A DNA stretch of 64,000 nucleotides from Chionoecetes opilio (GCA_016584305.1 JACEEZ010021705.1:91361-155360), one strand, 5' to 3'. Counted from the first letter of the stretch, positions 20,570 to 32,115 are shown. Program-made: numbers and translations. Notes: a model not told the origin generated them from the sequence alone.

Positions 20570-20877
20570 TAATTATCCGACCTTGGGGGACCGAAGGTAG
20601 GTCGGATAATTGGAATAGTCGGATGTTCGGATATCACAGTAACCATAAACGTAAGGACCAAAATGGTATAGAACATAATGATGCAGCTCTTGAAGGCCGA
20701 TCCGTGATAGACGCGAAAGTCAAATTCATGCATAAATAAAGCCACAAATCAATGTTTTCTAAAACTAAAAAAAAAATAGTAAAATAAATGGCCAAAACAA
20801 GACACAATGTGGTGGTGAAAAAGTTGGTTGTTTGGACAAGTCGGATGTTTGGAGGTCGGATGTTGGGAATTTGGCTG
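20570..20877. mobile_element. Tigger/pogo-like MITE P1, copy 1
   Basis: Inverted, AT-bounded ends with repeated words: TCGGATGTTCGG at the left (20618-20630) and GTCGGATGTTTGGAGGTCGG at the right, ending GGCTG next to TA. The left end holds a hairpin CCGACCTTGGGGGACCGAAGGTAGGTCGG. Other copies lie at 31812-32115 and 40915-41222. Confidence 0.65.
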
Positions 20878-21190
20878 TACTTTGAACGCCTTCTGTTACT
20901 GGTATGAACACTCCTCCTGCTGCTGGATGGCTTGCTCTCTTCTCCACACATTATATTTTCCATCCCCATTAGTCATTCAACATCCTGGCTGGGTTGTGTC
21001 CCTGCCAAACACAGCATAGATAGATGGATCATTTTATTGACAGCAGGTATGTTTTACCATTATAAGTACAATACGCTTTCTTGGGGCTAATTATATCAAT
21101 AACTATTTGTTAAAGGCTATAGCTACAACAATATTTCTTAAAATATTAAACAAAAGTAATCATATATGCTGTATAAGATTCAATGAAATA

Positions 21191-22140
21191 CACTCGATCC
21201 TCCATTTTTCCGGACTATTAGGGGCTCAGCCTGGTCCGGGAACCCCAAAAGTCCGGGAGGTGTAGCCATTCACAGACTTTATCTGGTAACAGTAAGGTGT
21301 TCTGGTTTTCTACGTACGTTTTGGGTCCTTGAGCGGCACTACGGGAGGCATTGTTGTTGTGTTGTTTTAGGGCTGCGAGGATCCCTTGGGGAACACTGAG
21401 CCCCGGTGATGTCCTATGATGCTATCACAGGTGCGGTAGTTTACCTGTCTTCCTCAGGAAGGCACAGGTGAGGCAAAAGACAGTGTGTTGTCGTGAGAGG
21501 CGGACGCCCACCGCCGCCAGCAGGGTGGGCAGGGCAAAGGTGGCGACGTTCAGGGCGAGGAGTTGAGAGTGTAGCACTACACGGTGGGCGTGGAAGCGCG
21601 GACACTGCAGCAGAAAGTGTTCAATAGTCTCCGGAACATTCCAACACCAGTGGCAGTGGGGTCAGAGGACGACGGAGGCGGTGTAGGTGAGTTGTGAGCG
21701 TTGTGTGCCCCAGGTGGAGGTGGTGAGGGTGACATCGAGGACGCGGGATTTTCCGTATCCACAGCTGGGTGAAGAGTCACTGCGGTATTGGCCCATGGAG
21801 GTGATGCGGAGGGCATCGCCGAGCGTGCTGTTTCCAGGTGGAGCGGCAGACCCGGCAGATGAGGCGTTGTGGCTGTGGAGAGCGGCAGAGGGAAAGGGAG
21901 GCATTGTGGCGATAATAGTCACCCCGAGCGGCTGTGTCCGCCCACCCTGACCCCTAGTGGCAGCATCTTCAAACTAACGGCCGGAACCTCGCCGCGCGGA
22001 AATTTGAATGCCATACTTTCCTTAATGTCCCGGACTATTCCGGATATATGTGCGGCCCATGTCAAATATGTCCGGGGGCAGACAATGACCGGAAATCCAA
22101 AATCCGGCAATAGGAGGTCCGGAAAATTGAGGGTCGAGTG
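21191..22140 (-). mobile_element. Pogo-like TIR element enclosing a LINE 3' end, copy 1
   Basis: Ends CACTCGATCCTCCATTTTT with CCGGAC and, in reverse complement at the right, CACTCGACCCTCAATTTTCC with GGAC, each flanked by TA as expected for Tc1/mariner/pogo insertion. Between about 21350 and 22000, minus-strand frames show a LINE C-terminal tail: a zinc-like CHWC segment followed by ETIEHFLLQCPRF and a 3' UTR. That piece is the same LINE end as 53100-53880. No pogo transposase is present. The whole composite occurs three times. Confidence 0.8.
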
Positions 22141-22241
22141 TAGCTACTAATAAACATAATTGAAACATTTAAGAAAATAAAAACTAGAATTCCCAAAAAC
22201 ATTCCCTAACCCATCAAATGCAAAAATATTTAATACCTTTA

Positions 22242-22787
22242 ACGTTTTTTACGGCTTATAAGACGCACTTCTTCCCTGAAAAACACTCATGTGTTTTCCC
22301 AAGACTAATGTTGTAGGAGGTTAGCTTAGGTAGCTATTCAATTAAACCCTCTGATATGATGTAGCCTCAGTACTTACCCATTACAAGTATTTAAAATCCC
22401 ATAAGACATTCAAATCAACTAATCTGCCCTTTCACACTGTGATGTTTACTAAGGTTACTGGCGGGAGCCTTTCTGCCTCAAGGAGATGGCGCCAACAGCT
22501 CCAAACCATCGTCTGCTAGTGTTGATGTATCATTTACCACCGGGCTGTCACACGTATCACAAGCTCTTTCAGTCCTAGAAATTATTGCATACAAGTAGAA
22601 GTTGTAAAATACGCCAAAAAAAAAGAGCGGCAGAAAGACACTTTGGCCCACTGCCTACTGAGAAAATTGGTAGATTTTACTACTGCCTATCGTTGGAATT
22701 TTTTTTTTTTTTTTTTCTTAGAAAATTTTGTTAACAAAATCAGGGTGCGTCTTCCAAGATTCAGGGCTTATAAGCCGTAAAATACGG
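22242..22787. mobile_element. MITE with TACGGCTTATAAG ends, copy 1
   Basis: The left end ACGTTTTTTACGGCTTATAAG and the right end read in reverse complement as CCGTATTTTACGGCTTATAAG are TIRs flanked by TA. Both go on into GACGCAC. It is non-coding. The other copy is at 38994-39540. Confidence 0.85.
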
Positions 22788-22789
22788 TA

Positions 22790-23860
22790 ATACGAAGATA
22801 AAAATGTATTTTACAATAGCACACACAGTGTCATATTCTGTTCTAGTTACCATCAAGTCATTAACTGTTGTGACATTATATCATCGTCAAAACTTGTAAA
22901 GAAATGGACCATTTCAAAAATAAAATTCACAAAGCTGCTTGTGATCTGCCCTGCTACCTCCTCCCAGCTGCCCTGCACACACACACACACACACGTCCTG
23001 CCTGCTTGCTGGCGCGGCATCGACTACAGCTGGGGACCGGAGTACTCAAGCAGCTCAACTCTGCTGAACACTGCTTCGAAATACTAAACCCTTCCCTTAT
23101 TTTCCTTCCCACTCCCTGACCTGTTGACCTTTAACCAAATAATTCTTGCCTGTGACATTGTCTAAGTTTTAAAAACGTTAGTCAATGAGAGTTAATAATA
23201 GTGTGGGTTACATTTGTGTAGTATTTTTGTTAAAGCTTATATTGACAGGGTTCGTTGGGGCTGCAAACCGTTACCTTTATTTTTGTTTGCTCCCTAGTGT
23301 GTGGCTTGTTAAGGGACTGGACTGCTTTGTTATCAAGGCAAGTGGTGCGAGTTATGAATGAAAGAAACACAGAGAGACATGCAGGTAAACACACTAACAT
23401 AAAGCACTGATGCTGATTACCAAATAAAAATAAAAGAAAAAACAGAGAGAGAGAGAGAGAAAGATTTTTTTTTCTCTCTCTCCCTTTCTTCTAAGATCAC
23501 TACAGTTTAGTGACCCAAGATAATGAGATCAGGGGTTCGGGGTTCGGGGTCAGGTAGGGTGGGTGTGCGGGGAGGTCAGCGTGCAGGGATTCGAAGGGCC
23601 ACACACTAAGTTTAGGGTTAATAAGGGTCTCTTCTTAGGGTTAAAATCAGGTCTAGTTAATAAAAGTAGCCAAAAATCAAGCTTTTTCTTTTGTCTTTGT
23701 TAATATTAGTAGCAAAAATCAAGCTTTTCTCTTGTCTTTGTTAATATTAGGGAGGTCACGTGCAGGGAAAGGGGCCCCATACACTAAGTTAGGGTTACAT
23801 AAGGGTCTCTTCTTAGGGCTAAAATCAGGTCCCTGGTAATATTACTAACTAAATCCAAGC
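22790..23860. other. Arm sequence without a recognised gene
   Basis: Contains a CA run (22976-22994), a GA/CT simple repeat (23445-23490) and a short tandemly repeated part with AGCAAAAATCAAGCTTTT and CACTAAGTTAGGGTTA (23600-23840). It is mirrored at 37940-38990. I see no supported coding sequence. Confidence 0.6.
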
Positions 23861-23864
23861 CTTT

Positions 23865-24366
23865 TTAGACCCGAAAAGCTAAAATCAAGCCTTTTTTAGA
23901 CCAGAATAGCAAAAATTTCAAACCTTTTTTAGACCAGAATAGCTAAAATCAAGCCTTTTAGACCAAAATAGCTAAAATCAAGCCTTTTTAGACCAGAATA
24001 GCTAAAATCAAGCCTTTTTAGACCAGAATAGCTAAAATCAAGCCTTTTTAGACCAGAATAGCTAAAATCAAGCCTTTTTTGACCAGAATAGCTAAAATCA
24101 AGCCTTTTTTGACCAGAATACTAAAATGAAGCCTTTTTTGACCAGAATAGCTAAAATCAAGCCTTTTAGACCAGAATAAGCTAAAATCAAGCCTTTTTTG
24201 ACCAGAATAGCTAAAATCAAGCTTTTTTGACCAGAATAGCTAAAATCAAGCCTTTTTTGACCAGAATAGCTAAAATCAAGCCTTTTTTGACCAGAATAGC
24301 TAAAATCAAGCCTTTTTTGACCAGAATAGCTAAAATCAAGCCTTTTTAGACCAGAATAGCTAATTG
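23865..24366. repeat. 30-bp tandem array, left arm
   Basis: About 17 units of a 30-bp sequence, AGCTAAAATCAAGCCTTTTT then GACCAGAAT, with alternation of TTAGACC and TTTGACC variants. It abuts the 3' end of the LINE, whose tail reads as ATTGATTGATTGATTT on this strand. The inverted counterpart is 37430-37930. Confidence 0.95.
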
Positions 24367-24519
24367 ATTGATTGATTTAAGGGACAAAAAGGTGAAATGT
24401 GCCAGACATGAGAGGTCATATGGCACTATGGAAAAGCATATAAAGGGTCAGGGTTAAAAAAAAATAGTGAAACGGTGAGGGAAGGGCCCGGAAGGGGAAA
24501 GAACGGAATGTTACAGCAG

Positions 24520-25480
24520 GATGGTTAGATCAGATGTAGGATGTGCATTTGTTGGAGGAAGGAGGTTAAATTGTGCAGGGGAAGGGGGGGATTCCGGAGA
24601 ATGTCCGCAAGACAGGGAGGTCGGGAAAGGGAGGACAAATGAGGGAAGGAACTGGAACTTAACTGGATCTTACTGGTGTAAGATGGGGGCAGGATAATGG
24701 GGACATGGTTGGACAGTGAGAGGAGCTTGACAGGGTGTGCAGAGGGTGGGGAGGAGCGTGACATGAGATAGGAGTGTGTGAGGTTGGTATGGCCTATGCG
24801 TAAGCGTGCGAGAGCAGTCTCCCAACGTCTATTAGAGTGGTAAGGATTTAACCATGGAGAGATAGAGGGTTTGATCAGGCGAGGTTTATTGGCAGAGAAA
24901 GTGGTCCAGGAGGATTGCCACGGTAAAAAAGGACAGATTTAAAGGAAGGGTAGTAGTCGGAGGTTGGGCAGGTTTGAGAAACGGGGGCTTTGGGGGACAC
25001 AGTGGCCGAGCGCGCTAAAGAATCAACGCGTTCGTTGCCCGAGATACCACGTGACTCGGTACCCACAGAAGCAAATTCTTTTGGGTGGCGTATGGATAGC
25101 TGAATAACCAGTCTTGGATCTCCCGAACAAGAAAGGTGAAGTGAGCGAAGGGATTATATAAGAGAGAGGGAATTGCGGGAATCAGCGAAGATAGTGCAGG
25201 AACAGGATGGGTAAAAAAGTATGCGTTTTAAGGCAAAGAGGATGGCGTACAATTCTGTTGTAAGAACAGTGGATTCTGTAGGTAGTTGGTATTGATAGTG
25301 AAGAGAGGGGAAGAGGACAGCCAAGCTAGATCCAGAGTGGGATTTAGAACTGTCGGTGTAGACGTAGGAAATTGATGAAGGTGAGCATAGACCGAAGTGA
25401 TAGGAGGGCTCGACTGCGAGAGAGGGACGGGAGGCCCGACTCAGCATAGCGGCTCTCAACAGGGGAGGAGCAAAAGGCAC
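24520..25480 (-). pseudogene. LINE RNase H domain and C-terminal tail (left arm)
   Basis: From 25370 downward the minus strand reads YVYTDSSKSH (first catalytic Asp), TTELYAILFALKRI (catalytic Glu), FADSRNSLSLI (third Asp), then after a frameshift GISGNERVDSLARSAT (the last conserved Asp), which together make an RNase H type I fold. It is followed by LARLRIGHTNLTHSYLMSR, the conserved tail before a zinc-like motif. The frame breaks near 25140 and 24800. Confidence 0.88.
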
Positions 25481-25639
25481 CTAGAGCCAGACGGAGGCCT
25501 AGGTGGTGAACAGGGTCCAGGAGGCTGAGGAGGGAGGCAGAGGCAGAGGAATAAATATGACATCCATAGTCAAGAGTGGAGAGGACCAGGACGGTGTGGA
25601 GATGGAGGAGGGTCTTGCGGTCAGCACCCCAAGACACAT

Positions 25640-26790
25640 AGGAGATAGTTTGTAGGAGGCGGAGGCGACGAAGGACATTTATTTTTTAGGGAAAGGATAT
25701 GTGCCTTCCAGGTAAGTCAGGAGTCGAAAGTGAGGCCAAGGAATTTTACCAGAGGAGAAAATATTTGAGAGGTATGTCATATAGAGAAAGTGGGGGTGGG
25801 AGTGGCACCCCGAGAGCGAGGGGAAAAGGATGGAAAAGGATTTTGTGGGAGAGAAACGAAAGCCATGATTAGTAGCCCAGGAAGAAGCAGCGGAAATTGC
25901 GATTGAGTAGACTGCGGAGGGGTGCCGGGGAAGGGCGGAAGCGTAGATGGTTTAGGTCATCCACGTAAAGGGGAGGACCGGACGCCAGGTGGTAAGGTGG
26001 GACCAGTCCATTCACTGCAATGGGAACAAGGAAGTGCTGAGGACACTCCCTTGGGGGACACCTTCATATTGTGGGGAAAGGGCGAGGAAGTGGAGGAAGA
26101 TACTTTGACTCTGAAGGAGCGATCACATAGAAAGGACTTAGAAAGACCCCCATGTTACCAGCTATGGGCCGAAGTGGTTAGCTGGTGGAGGATATATTAT
26201 AACGCCAGGCGGTATCATAAGCTTTCTCTAAATCAAAGAAAAACAGCAAGGACTGATTCGTGACGGGCAAAGGCTGTGGTAATGTATGTTTCCAGGTGGG
26301 CTAAAGGGTCAGCTGTGCTTTGGCCATGTCGGTAGCCAAACTGAGAAGGGGAGAGAAGACTTTTGGATTCCAGAAACCACATAAGACGGAGATTGATCAT
26401 GCGTTCCAGTAACTTGCATAGGCAACTAGTAAGGGCAATGGGGCGGTAATCTTGGGGGAGGGTACCGGTTTTATTGGGTTTGAGGAACGGGAGGACAAGG
26501 GCTTCGCGCCATGGGGGGAGAAAGTCCCTAAGGGACCAAACCCGGTTAAAGAGGGCTAGTAAAAAGAGGAGAGAAACAGGAGGGAGGTGTTTGAACATTT
26601 GGTAGTGAGTCCCGTCTGGGCCTTCACATGTGTCGCGGCAAGAATGAAGAGCGGAGGCTAGTTCAGAAGAAGAGAAAGGGGCATTGTAGTATTCAGAAGA
26701 GGATAGAGAGAAGGTAACAGGAATGCGTTCCCTGGCAGCTATGATTCTAGTGAACTGAGGAGAGGTGGGACCCACTACTAACGAAACTGA
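25640..26790 (-). pseudogene. LINE reverse transcriptase (left arm)
   Basis: The open piece 26775-26233 has DYRPIALTSCLCKLLERMIN and QFGYRHGQSTADPL, RT blocks 1-4. One frameshift later comes FDLEKAYDTAWR (motif A, about 26230-26195). The catalytic YVDD is intact at 25967-25956 (PLYVDDLNHL). The thumb continues to 25344 with LDYGCHIYSSAS and LDPVHHLGLRLALGAF. The enzyme would copy LINE RNA at a nicked target, but the frameshifts inactivate it. Confidence 0.9.
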
Positions 26791-27399
26791 AAAAGGAGCC
26801 TAATTCCCCTGCTACTTGGAATGGCTCTGCAATAATTTGGTTATGAACGTGCAGGACTGGGGCAACAGGGGGTGGGTGTTTACCTGACAATGTATGGATT
26901 CGGCGCCAAACTGATGAAATGGGGGTATCTGTGGTGAGGGGAGGGGACGTAGGTTTCGCCAACTATTAAATTTCTGAGAGTTTAATGGTGCGCTTAAGCG
27001 GGGGAGAGGCTTTTTTTTAAAAAAAATAAAAGCTGGGATTTTGACCGGGGGTACCGCGTTTGCAGCGGTAGCTGTCCAAGCACACGCTTTGATCGGTGGC
27101 CTTTGTACAATCCAAAGTCCACCAGGGGAACGCATTTTTGAGGTAAAAGGACGAGAGGTTCAGGGGATTTGCCGTAAGGGCGGCACTTTGAATAGAGACG
27201 GAAAAGTAGGTGAGCATATCATAGGTGGAAGAAAAGTGGAAGGATGGAGCGGAAGGGCAGAAAGGGAGGCAAAAATGCGCCCGTCGGCTCTGCGGAAAAC
27301 CCATCGTGGAGGGCTAGGAAGAGGGACGTATGGGTAGGAGAAAGTAGGATAGGAAAGTGGTCCGCTATAAAGGGTATTGGTGGAGGACCGACCAATGCA

Positions 27400-27990
27400 G
27401 GTCTAAGCGGAAAGGGAAGGAGAGCAAAGAGAGAGGTCAAGACAGGAAAATGACTGAGTCCTCACATCAAAGTGAGTGGGGCGATTAGAGTTGAGAATAA
27501 TGAGGTGTGTGGTGGCTAGGAAGCGTTGAAGGGGCGGCCACGGGTTTTATGGAGAGTCACCCCAAAGGGAGTGGCGGCAGTTTTAAGTCACCTACTACCA
27601 GCAAAGGGGGGTTGTAGGCGGGAGAGAAGGGCGTGTAAGGCATCACAGTCAATAGAATGAGAGAAATAGATGGAAACAATAGTAATTCAACGTTGGATAT
27701 ATACCCTTAAGAGGGTACATGGGAGTAGTGTTGACATTCAGGGAGATAGAAGCCGTTTTCTGGTGGACAAGGATTGAGGAGGAAGAAAAAGAATGGGGGA
27801 GGAAATAAAGCGGTCATTGGGAATTGCAACAGTAAGGGTTGAGTAAGGAAAGTTTTCCCTTTGGGGGCAATAACTTGCGGTTCATAGCAGGAAAACAGGG
27901 GACGAAGTCTTGTCTGTGGGAGCGGAAGCCGCGAATGTTCTATTGGAGAACAGATATTGTGTAGAGGTCAAGGTCAACGGGTGATGAGGG
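27400..27990 (-). pseudogene. LINE AP-type endonuclease (left arm)
   Basis: The minus-strand start NIRGFRSHRQDFVP (about 27945-27900) is the typical first strand of the endonuclease. The C-terminal end LNSNRPTHFDVRTQSFSCLD (about 27505-27445) matches the last conserved block. Several frame breaks lie between. This enzyme nicks target DNA to prime reverse transcription. Confidence 0.78.
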
Positions 27991-28079
27991 TTGGCATGGT
28001 ACGGCAGTAGAGGGGTCAGGAGGCTCAGGGACGTCGGGGGGGGGAGGGGGGTCAGTTAGAGTCCGGGGGACGGGTGGGG

Positions 28080-28175
28080 GATCGACGTAGTACACTACCC
28101 TCCCGAGTTTCGCGCTGAGTCCTAAATTCTTATCATCCCGACTTTCGCGCATTATATCCCCGAGTTTTCGCTTTT
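28080..28175. repeat. Short repeat with GTTTCGCGCTGAGTCC
   Basis: The sequence CGAGTTTCGCGCTGAGTCCT, then AAATTCTTATCATCCCGACTT and GCGCATTATATCCCCGAG, recurs inverted at 33545-33640 and 52670-52790. It adjoins SINE copies each time and may be one end of a larger composite element. Confidence 0.65.
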
Positions 28176-28234
28176 ATTTTTTATTATTTTTACTTTTGTG
28201 TGTGTTTTGTGTGTGTGTGTGTGTGTGTGTGTTG

Positions 28235-28425
28235 TTTCGCTCCCCGGGCGGAGCGAAAGATAGATGGGTGGTCTTTCTTAAATCCCTAGCCCCTGTCCAC
28301 CCAGCAGTGAATGGGTTACCGGGTGCCAGCCGGGGGTTTGTAACCCCCCCCCCCTGGGTGGGTGGCTTCGGCCAACACTAATAAAGCAGCAGCGGTAGAT
28401 CACTATGGCTCTGAGGCATTATCCT
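28235..28425 (+). mobile_element. tRNA-Val-type SINE (family S2), headless copy in left arm
   Basis: The body matches 57366-57593 without the tRNA head: CCCCTGTCCACCCAGCAGTG, ATGGGTTACCGGGTG, AGCCGGGGGTTTGT and GGCTTCGGCCAACACTA. TG microsatellites flank it (28195-28232 and 28455-28512). Confidence 0.8.
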
Positions 28426-28477
28426 CTAAAACAAAACAAACAAGAAAAACAAACAAGTGTGTGTTGTGTGTGTGTGG

Positions 28478-28508
<31 letters not shown>

Positions 28509-28512
28509 TGGT

Positions 28513-28835
28513 TTTGCCTAAAGCGCCGTTAGGCAGTGACCTCCAGGAGTGGGATGGTAGGCCCCCGGAGGTTAACTTGAGGGCTGTGATGGTTGGCCCT
28601 CGCCCGTTGGTGGCGCAGACAGAATTTCTATAGTGAAGCCTGTGATTAGAGGTTCATGCCGCCCCCTGTATCCTCCGATGCACTCGCCCAAACGAAGGTA
28701 GAAGCTAATGGGCAGCATGTGGGTGTTCTTAGGCCCCTCAACAGTGCAGAGAAAGATTTTAAGTGGATTTTACAGCCCCCATCAAGGATCGAACTCGGAT
28801 CACCGAGAACGCCACTCGGAGACTTCTTCTTCTTC
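28513..28835 (-). mobile_element. tRNA-derived SINE S1, left-arm copy
   Basis: The same body as copy 1 on the minus strand, with box B-like GAGTTCGATCC near 28785. The head after the box region has been replaced by an AAG/TTC repeat (28822-28838). Confidence 0.85.
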
Positions 28836-28853
28836 TTGTACCTTTTCTGCTTA

Positions 28854-29714
28854 TGCGGGGTTCACACTTCCCCTATTTGCTACGTCCGTCTTGCCAACTG
28901 ACGTCACTTCCTGCTTGTGTGACCTTTAAAGACGGCGTCTGGAGCCAAAAGATTCGGAGCCTCCAATTCTTTTGGCGGGCTGCGTGAGCGGTGATGCCAC
29001 AAAATTTTTAGAACATTATACATAACCCAATTTTTGCAATATCAAAATAATGCTGTTTTTCCCAAAGGGCTGATTTAAAATATATTTATTATCAGTGATT
29101 TTGGAAGACAATATTAGTAAAGGAAGACATACATTATGTGAAAATATTGTGCCCCGCTGCTTGAAGGCGGAACAGCGGCAACGCTGCTTGAATGCAAGCT
29201 CCACCACCACCACTACCTGTTGTGTATTTTAATGCGTTATTTCTCGTGTTCTCTAGTTGAACTAGTTCTAACCCTCTCACGTGCCCCTCTAGTAGCTACT
29301 ATATACCATCCTTCCTACAGCATCATGCTACGCCACCAACACCCTCTACAGGCCGTGCATAGGTAGTAATTATTAGTGACTTGAAAAATAGCGTGACGAC
29401 TGCGATATGGTGGCAACACCTGTGAACCCCGTTATACAGAATACCTTTTTCAATAGCGCTGTTGTCAGGAATTATAGCGCTATATAGGTAGGGCAGGGAG
29501 TGAAGGGGGATATAGTGAGGCGAGTAATAGGGGTATCATGGGGTACAAAAGGGAGGAAGTAAGGAAAGCAAGGAGGTTTTATACTACAATGTTTTCTGAT
29601 AAGAGCAAGCGGGAGTGATCGACCAGCGAGACGAAAGGGAACGTCATCGTGACGTCACGGTGACGTCACGATAACAAGACGCACGTAGCAAATACGTGAA
29701 GTCTGAACCGGGCC
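28854..29714. mobile_element. TIR element with GGCCCGGTTCACACT-type ends
   Basis: The left end GCGGGGTTCACACTTCC and the right end, read in reverse complement from 29714 as GGCCCGGTTCAGACTTCAC, share a further GTATTTGCTACGTSCGTCTTG. Both carry TGACGTCA palindromes (28899-28906; 29650-29657 and 29661-29668). It is about 860 bp and non-coding. The inverted duplication ends inside this element, at about 29490. Confidence 0.7.
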
Positions 29715-30590
29715 TGAGTGTTCGCCAGCGCTAACCTTCTCCTATTCTTGCTCGACTCGGCGGAATGGCGCAGGAAATCGCGGGAAATTAAAGTTTGGGT
29801 TTATGCAACGCGGGAAATTGGGTTCAACTTTTTGACCCCTGACTGACGAAGAATTACATTAAAACGGGAAAGGGGGAAGCAACTTATAATTATCAATTAA
29901 CAAAGCGAGTAATTTTCCTCCACTCCTCAGTCTGAATCCCAGTTAGTAATAGAGGGTTATATTTTTAAGCCGGTAGTAACTAGCCACGTATCAAAGAGAG
30001 GTGAGAAGGGAGCTGAGTGTCATGTTAGCAGGTAGAAGCAGCCAGACACTCACTGGGTTAAGTCGCCCCTGGGAGGTGACATTCTCGCCCTTGAAAGGTA
30101 TGTTGTTTTAATGTTATTGGGTAAGATGTAGGTGTGATTCATTGGTTATTTGTGTGAACATAAGGACTAATGGAACATGTTATCCAGGGTCCCAGGGTAG
30201 CAGTGAAGAGAGAAAGCTGTGTGAGACAGCAGCGAATGACGGCAAGCTGTGTGAGGCAGCAGTTGTGAAGGAAAGCTGTAAAGAGTGGGGAGGGAACTTT
30301 GGACGTGATAGACTATATTAGAATGGAATAACGACTGAGCACTGAGTGTGCGTATCGTTAGTGGGTAACAGTGCGACGGAAGTTACCAGTGAAACAGACT
30401 ACTTAGGATAGAATAACGACTTGAGCACTGAGTGTGCGTATGGTTAGGGGGGAAAAGTGCGACGGAAGTTACCCTGAAAAAAGACTCATTAGGAAGAATA
30501 AACGTATTAAATATTTTTGCATTTTGAGGGTTAGGGAATTTTTTTTGGGAAATTCTATTTTTTTTATTTTCTTAAATTTTTTCAATTTTT
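29715..30590. other. Single-copy spacer between the arms
   Basis: No gene recognised. Contains an imperfect tandem duplication: AATAACGACTTGAGCACTGAG, GTGTGCGTA and GTGCGACGGAAGTTACC occur at about 30328-30390 and again at 30412-30472. The word AAGCTGTGTGAGRCAGCAG also occurs twice (30210-30262). AT-rich toward 30590. Confidence 0.6.
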
Positions 30591-30602
30591 TATTAGTAGC
30601 TA

Positions 30603-31522
30603 CACTCGACCCAAATTTTTCCGGACCTCCATTGCCGGTTTTTTGGTTTTCCCGGTCTTTGCCCGCCCCCGGGAAACATATTTGAATGGGCCGCACATAT
30701 ATCGGAAAGGGGGGACATTAGGAAAAAGTAGGCATTAAATTTCCCCGCGCGGGGGGTTTCCCGGCGTTGGTTTAAAGATGCTGCCACTAGGGGTGGGGGT
30801 GGGGGGAAACAGCCGCTCGGGGTGACTATTATCGCCAAAGCCCTCCTTTCCCTTGCCGCTCTCCACACCACACGCCTCACTGCCGGGTCTCCCGCTCCCC
30901 CCGGGAAACAGCACGCTGGGCGTGCCCCCGCTCCCCTCCAGGGCCCCAATACCGCAGTGACTTTTCACCCAGTTGGATACGGAAAATGCGTCCTCGTGTC
31001 ACCCTCACCCCCCTCCACCGGGGGCACACAACCTCAAAACTCACCTACACCGCCCCGTCTGTCTGACCCCACTGCCATGGTGTTGGAATGTTCCGGAGAC
31101 TATTAAAACCTTTTTCTGCTGCAGTGTCCGCGTTTCCCACGCCCACCGGTTGTAGTGCCACTCTCAACTCCCGCCCTAAACGCGCCACCTTGCCCTGCCC
31201 CCCCGTGGCGGCGGGGGGCGCCCGCCTCTACGAAACACACGTCTTTTGCTTCACCTGTCCCCTTCCTGAGGAGACGGGTAAACTACCGACCTGTGATAGC
31301 ATCATAGGACATCACCGGGTCGTGTTCCCCCAAGGGATCCTCGCAGCCCTAAAAAAACAACAAAACATGCCTCCCGTATGCCCCTCAAGGGCCCAAACGT
31401 ACGTAGAAACCAGAAACCTTACTGTTACCCGAAAAGTCTGTGAATGGGACACCTCCCCGGAATTTTGGGGTTTTCCCCCCCAGGCTGAGCCCCTAAAGTC
31501 CCGGGAAAATGGAGGATCGATG
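30603..31522 (+). mobile_element. Pogo-like element enclosing a LINE 3' end, copy 2
   Basis: Inverted relative to copy 1. Starts CACTCGACCCAAATTTTTCC after TA and ends GGAGGATCGATG before TA. The enclosed LINE tail appears in plus frames (CTCACCTACACCG... and GGAATGTTCCGGAGACTAT near 31085-31105). It is rich in homopolymer differences from the other copies. Confidence 0.78.
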
Positions 31523-31811
31523 TATTTTATTTAATCTTTTTAAACATATGATTATTTTTTTTAATATTTTTAAGAAAATTTGTTAGCATACCTTTTAAAA
31601 AAGTTTGAAAAATTAGCCCAAGAAAGGATTGACTTAAATGGTAAACATACGCGTCAATAAAAAGATCCATCTATCTATGCTTGTTTGGCAGGGACACAAA
31701 CCCCCCAGTGTTGAAATGAAATGGGTGTGGAAAATTAATTTTGTGGGAAGAGAGCCCCAAAACCCTCCAGCAGCAGGAGGGGTGTTCTACCCTAAGAAGG
31801 CGTTCAAAGTA

Positions 31812-32115
31812 CAGCCCAAATTTCCCAAAATCCCACCCCCAAACATCCGACTTTTCCAAACAACCAACTTTTTTTAACCCCACTTGTGTCTTGTTTTGGC
31901 CCTTTATTTTTCTATTTTTTTTTTTTTTTAGAAAACATTGATTTGTGGGTTTTTTTATGCATGAATTTGACTTTCGGTCTATCACTGGAGGCCCTTCAAG
32001 AGCTGATCATTTATGTTCTATACCATTTGTCCCTTTCGTTTATGGTTACTGTGTATCCGAACACGATATTCCAATTATCCCACCCACCTTCGGTCCCCCA
32101 AGGGCGGGGTAATTA
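31812..32115. mobile_element. Tigger/pogo-like MITE P1, copy 2
   Basis: Reverse complement of 20570-20877, with TACAGCCCAAATTTCCC at its start and ACCTTCGGTCCCCCAAGG at its end. Confidence 0.65.

Larger units (their letters stand above)
24367..27990 (-). mobile_element. RNase H-bearing LINE, left-arm copy
   Basis: Minus-strand non-LTR retrotransposon with endonuclease, reverse transcriptase, RNase H and a C-terminal tail in order, ending in a (AATC)n-type tail at 24367-24385. It is about 3.6 kb. The RNase H domain downstream of the RT places it in the I/R1/LOA-like group. I see no ORF1. Numerous frameshifts interrupt it, but long open pieces remain. Its mirror copy is at 33740-37400 on the plus strand. 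Confidence 0.88.
20374..29490. repeat. Left arm of a ~9-kb inverted duplication
   Basis: Read in reverse complement, about 32210-41410 reproduces this segment in order: pogo-like MITE, pogo element with LINE end, TACGGCTTATAAG MITE, 30-bp array, LINE, SINEs, then unique sequence up to AGCGCTATATAGGTA (about 29485). The arms differ by many single-base indels and substitutions (roughly one tenth by eye). The left arm keeps longer open frames than the right. Confidence 0.93.

Noticed and set aside
23865..24366. Regular 30-bp repeats as a possible CRISPR-like array
   Set aside because: There are no unique spacers between units. It is a plain head-to-tail satellite in a eukaryotic genome.
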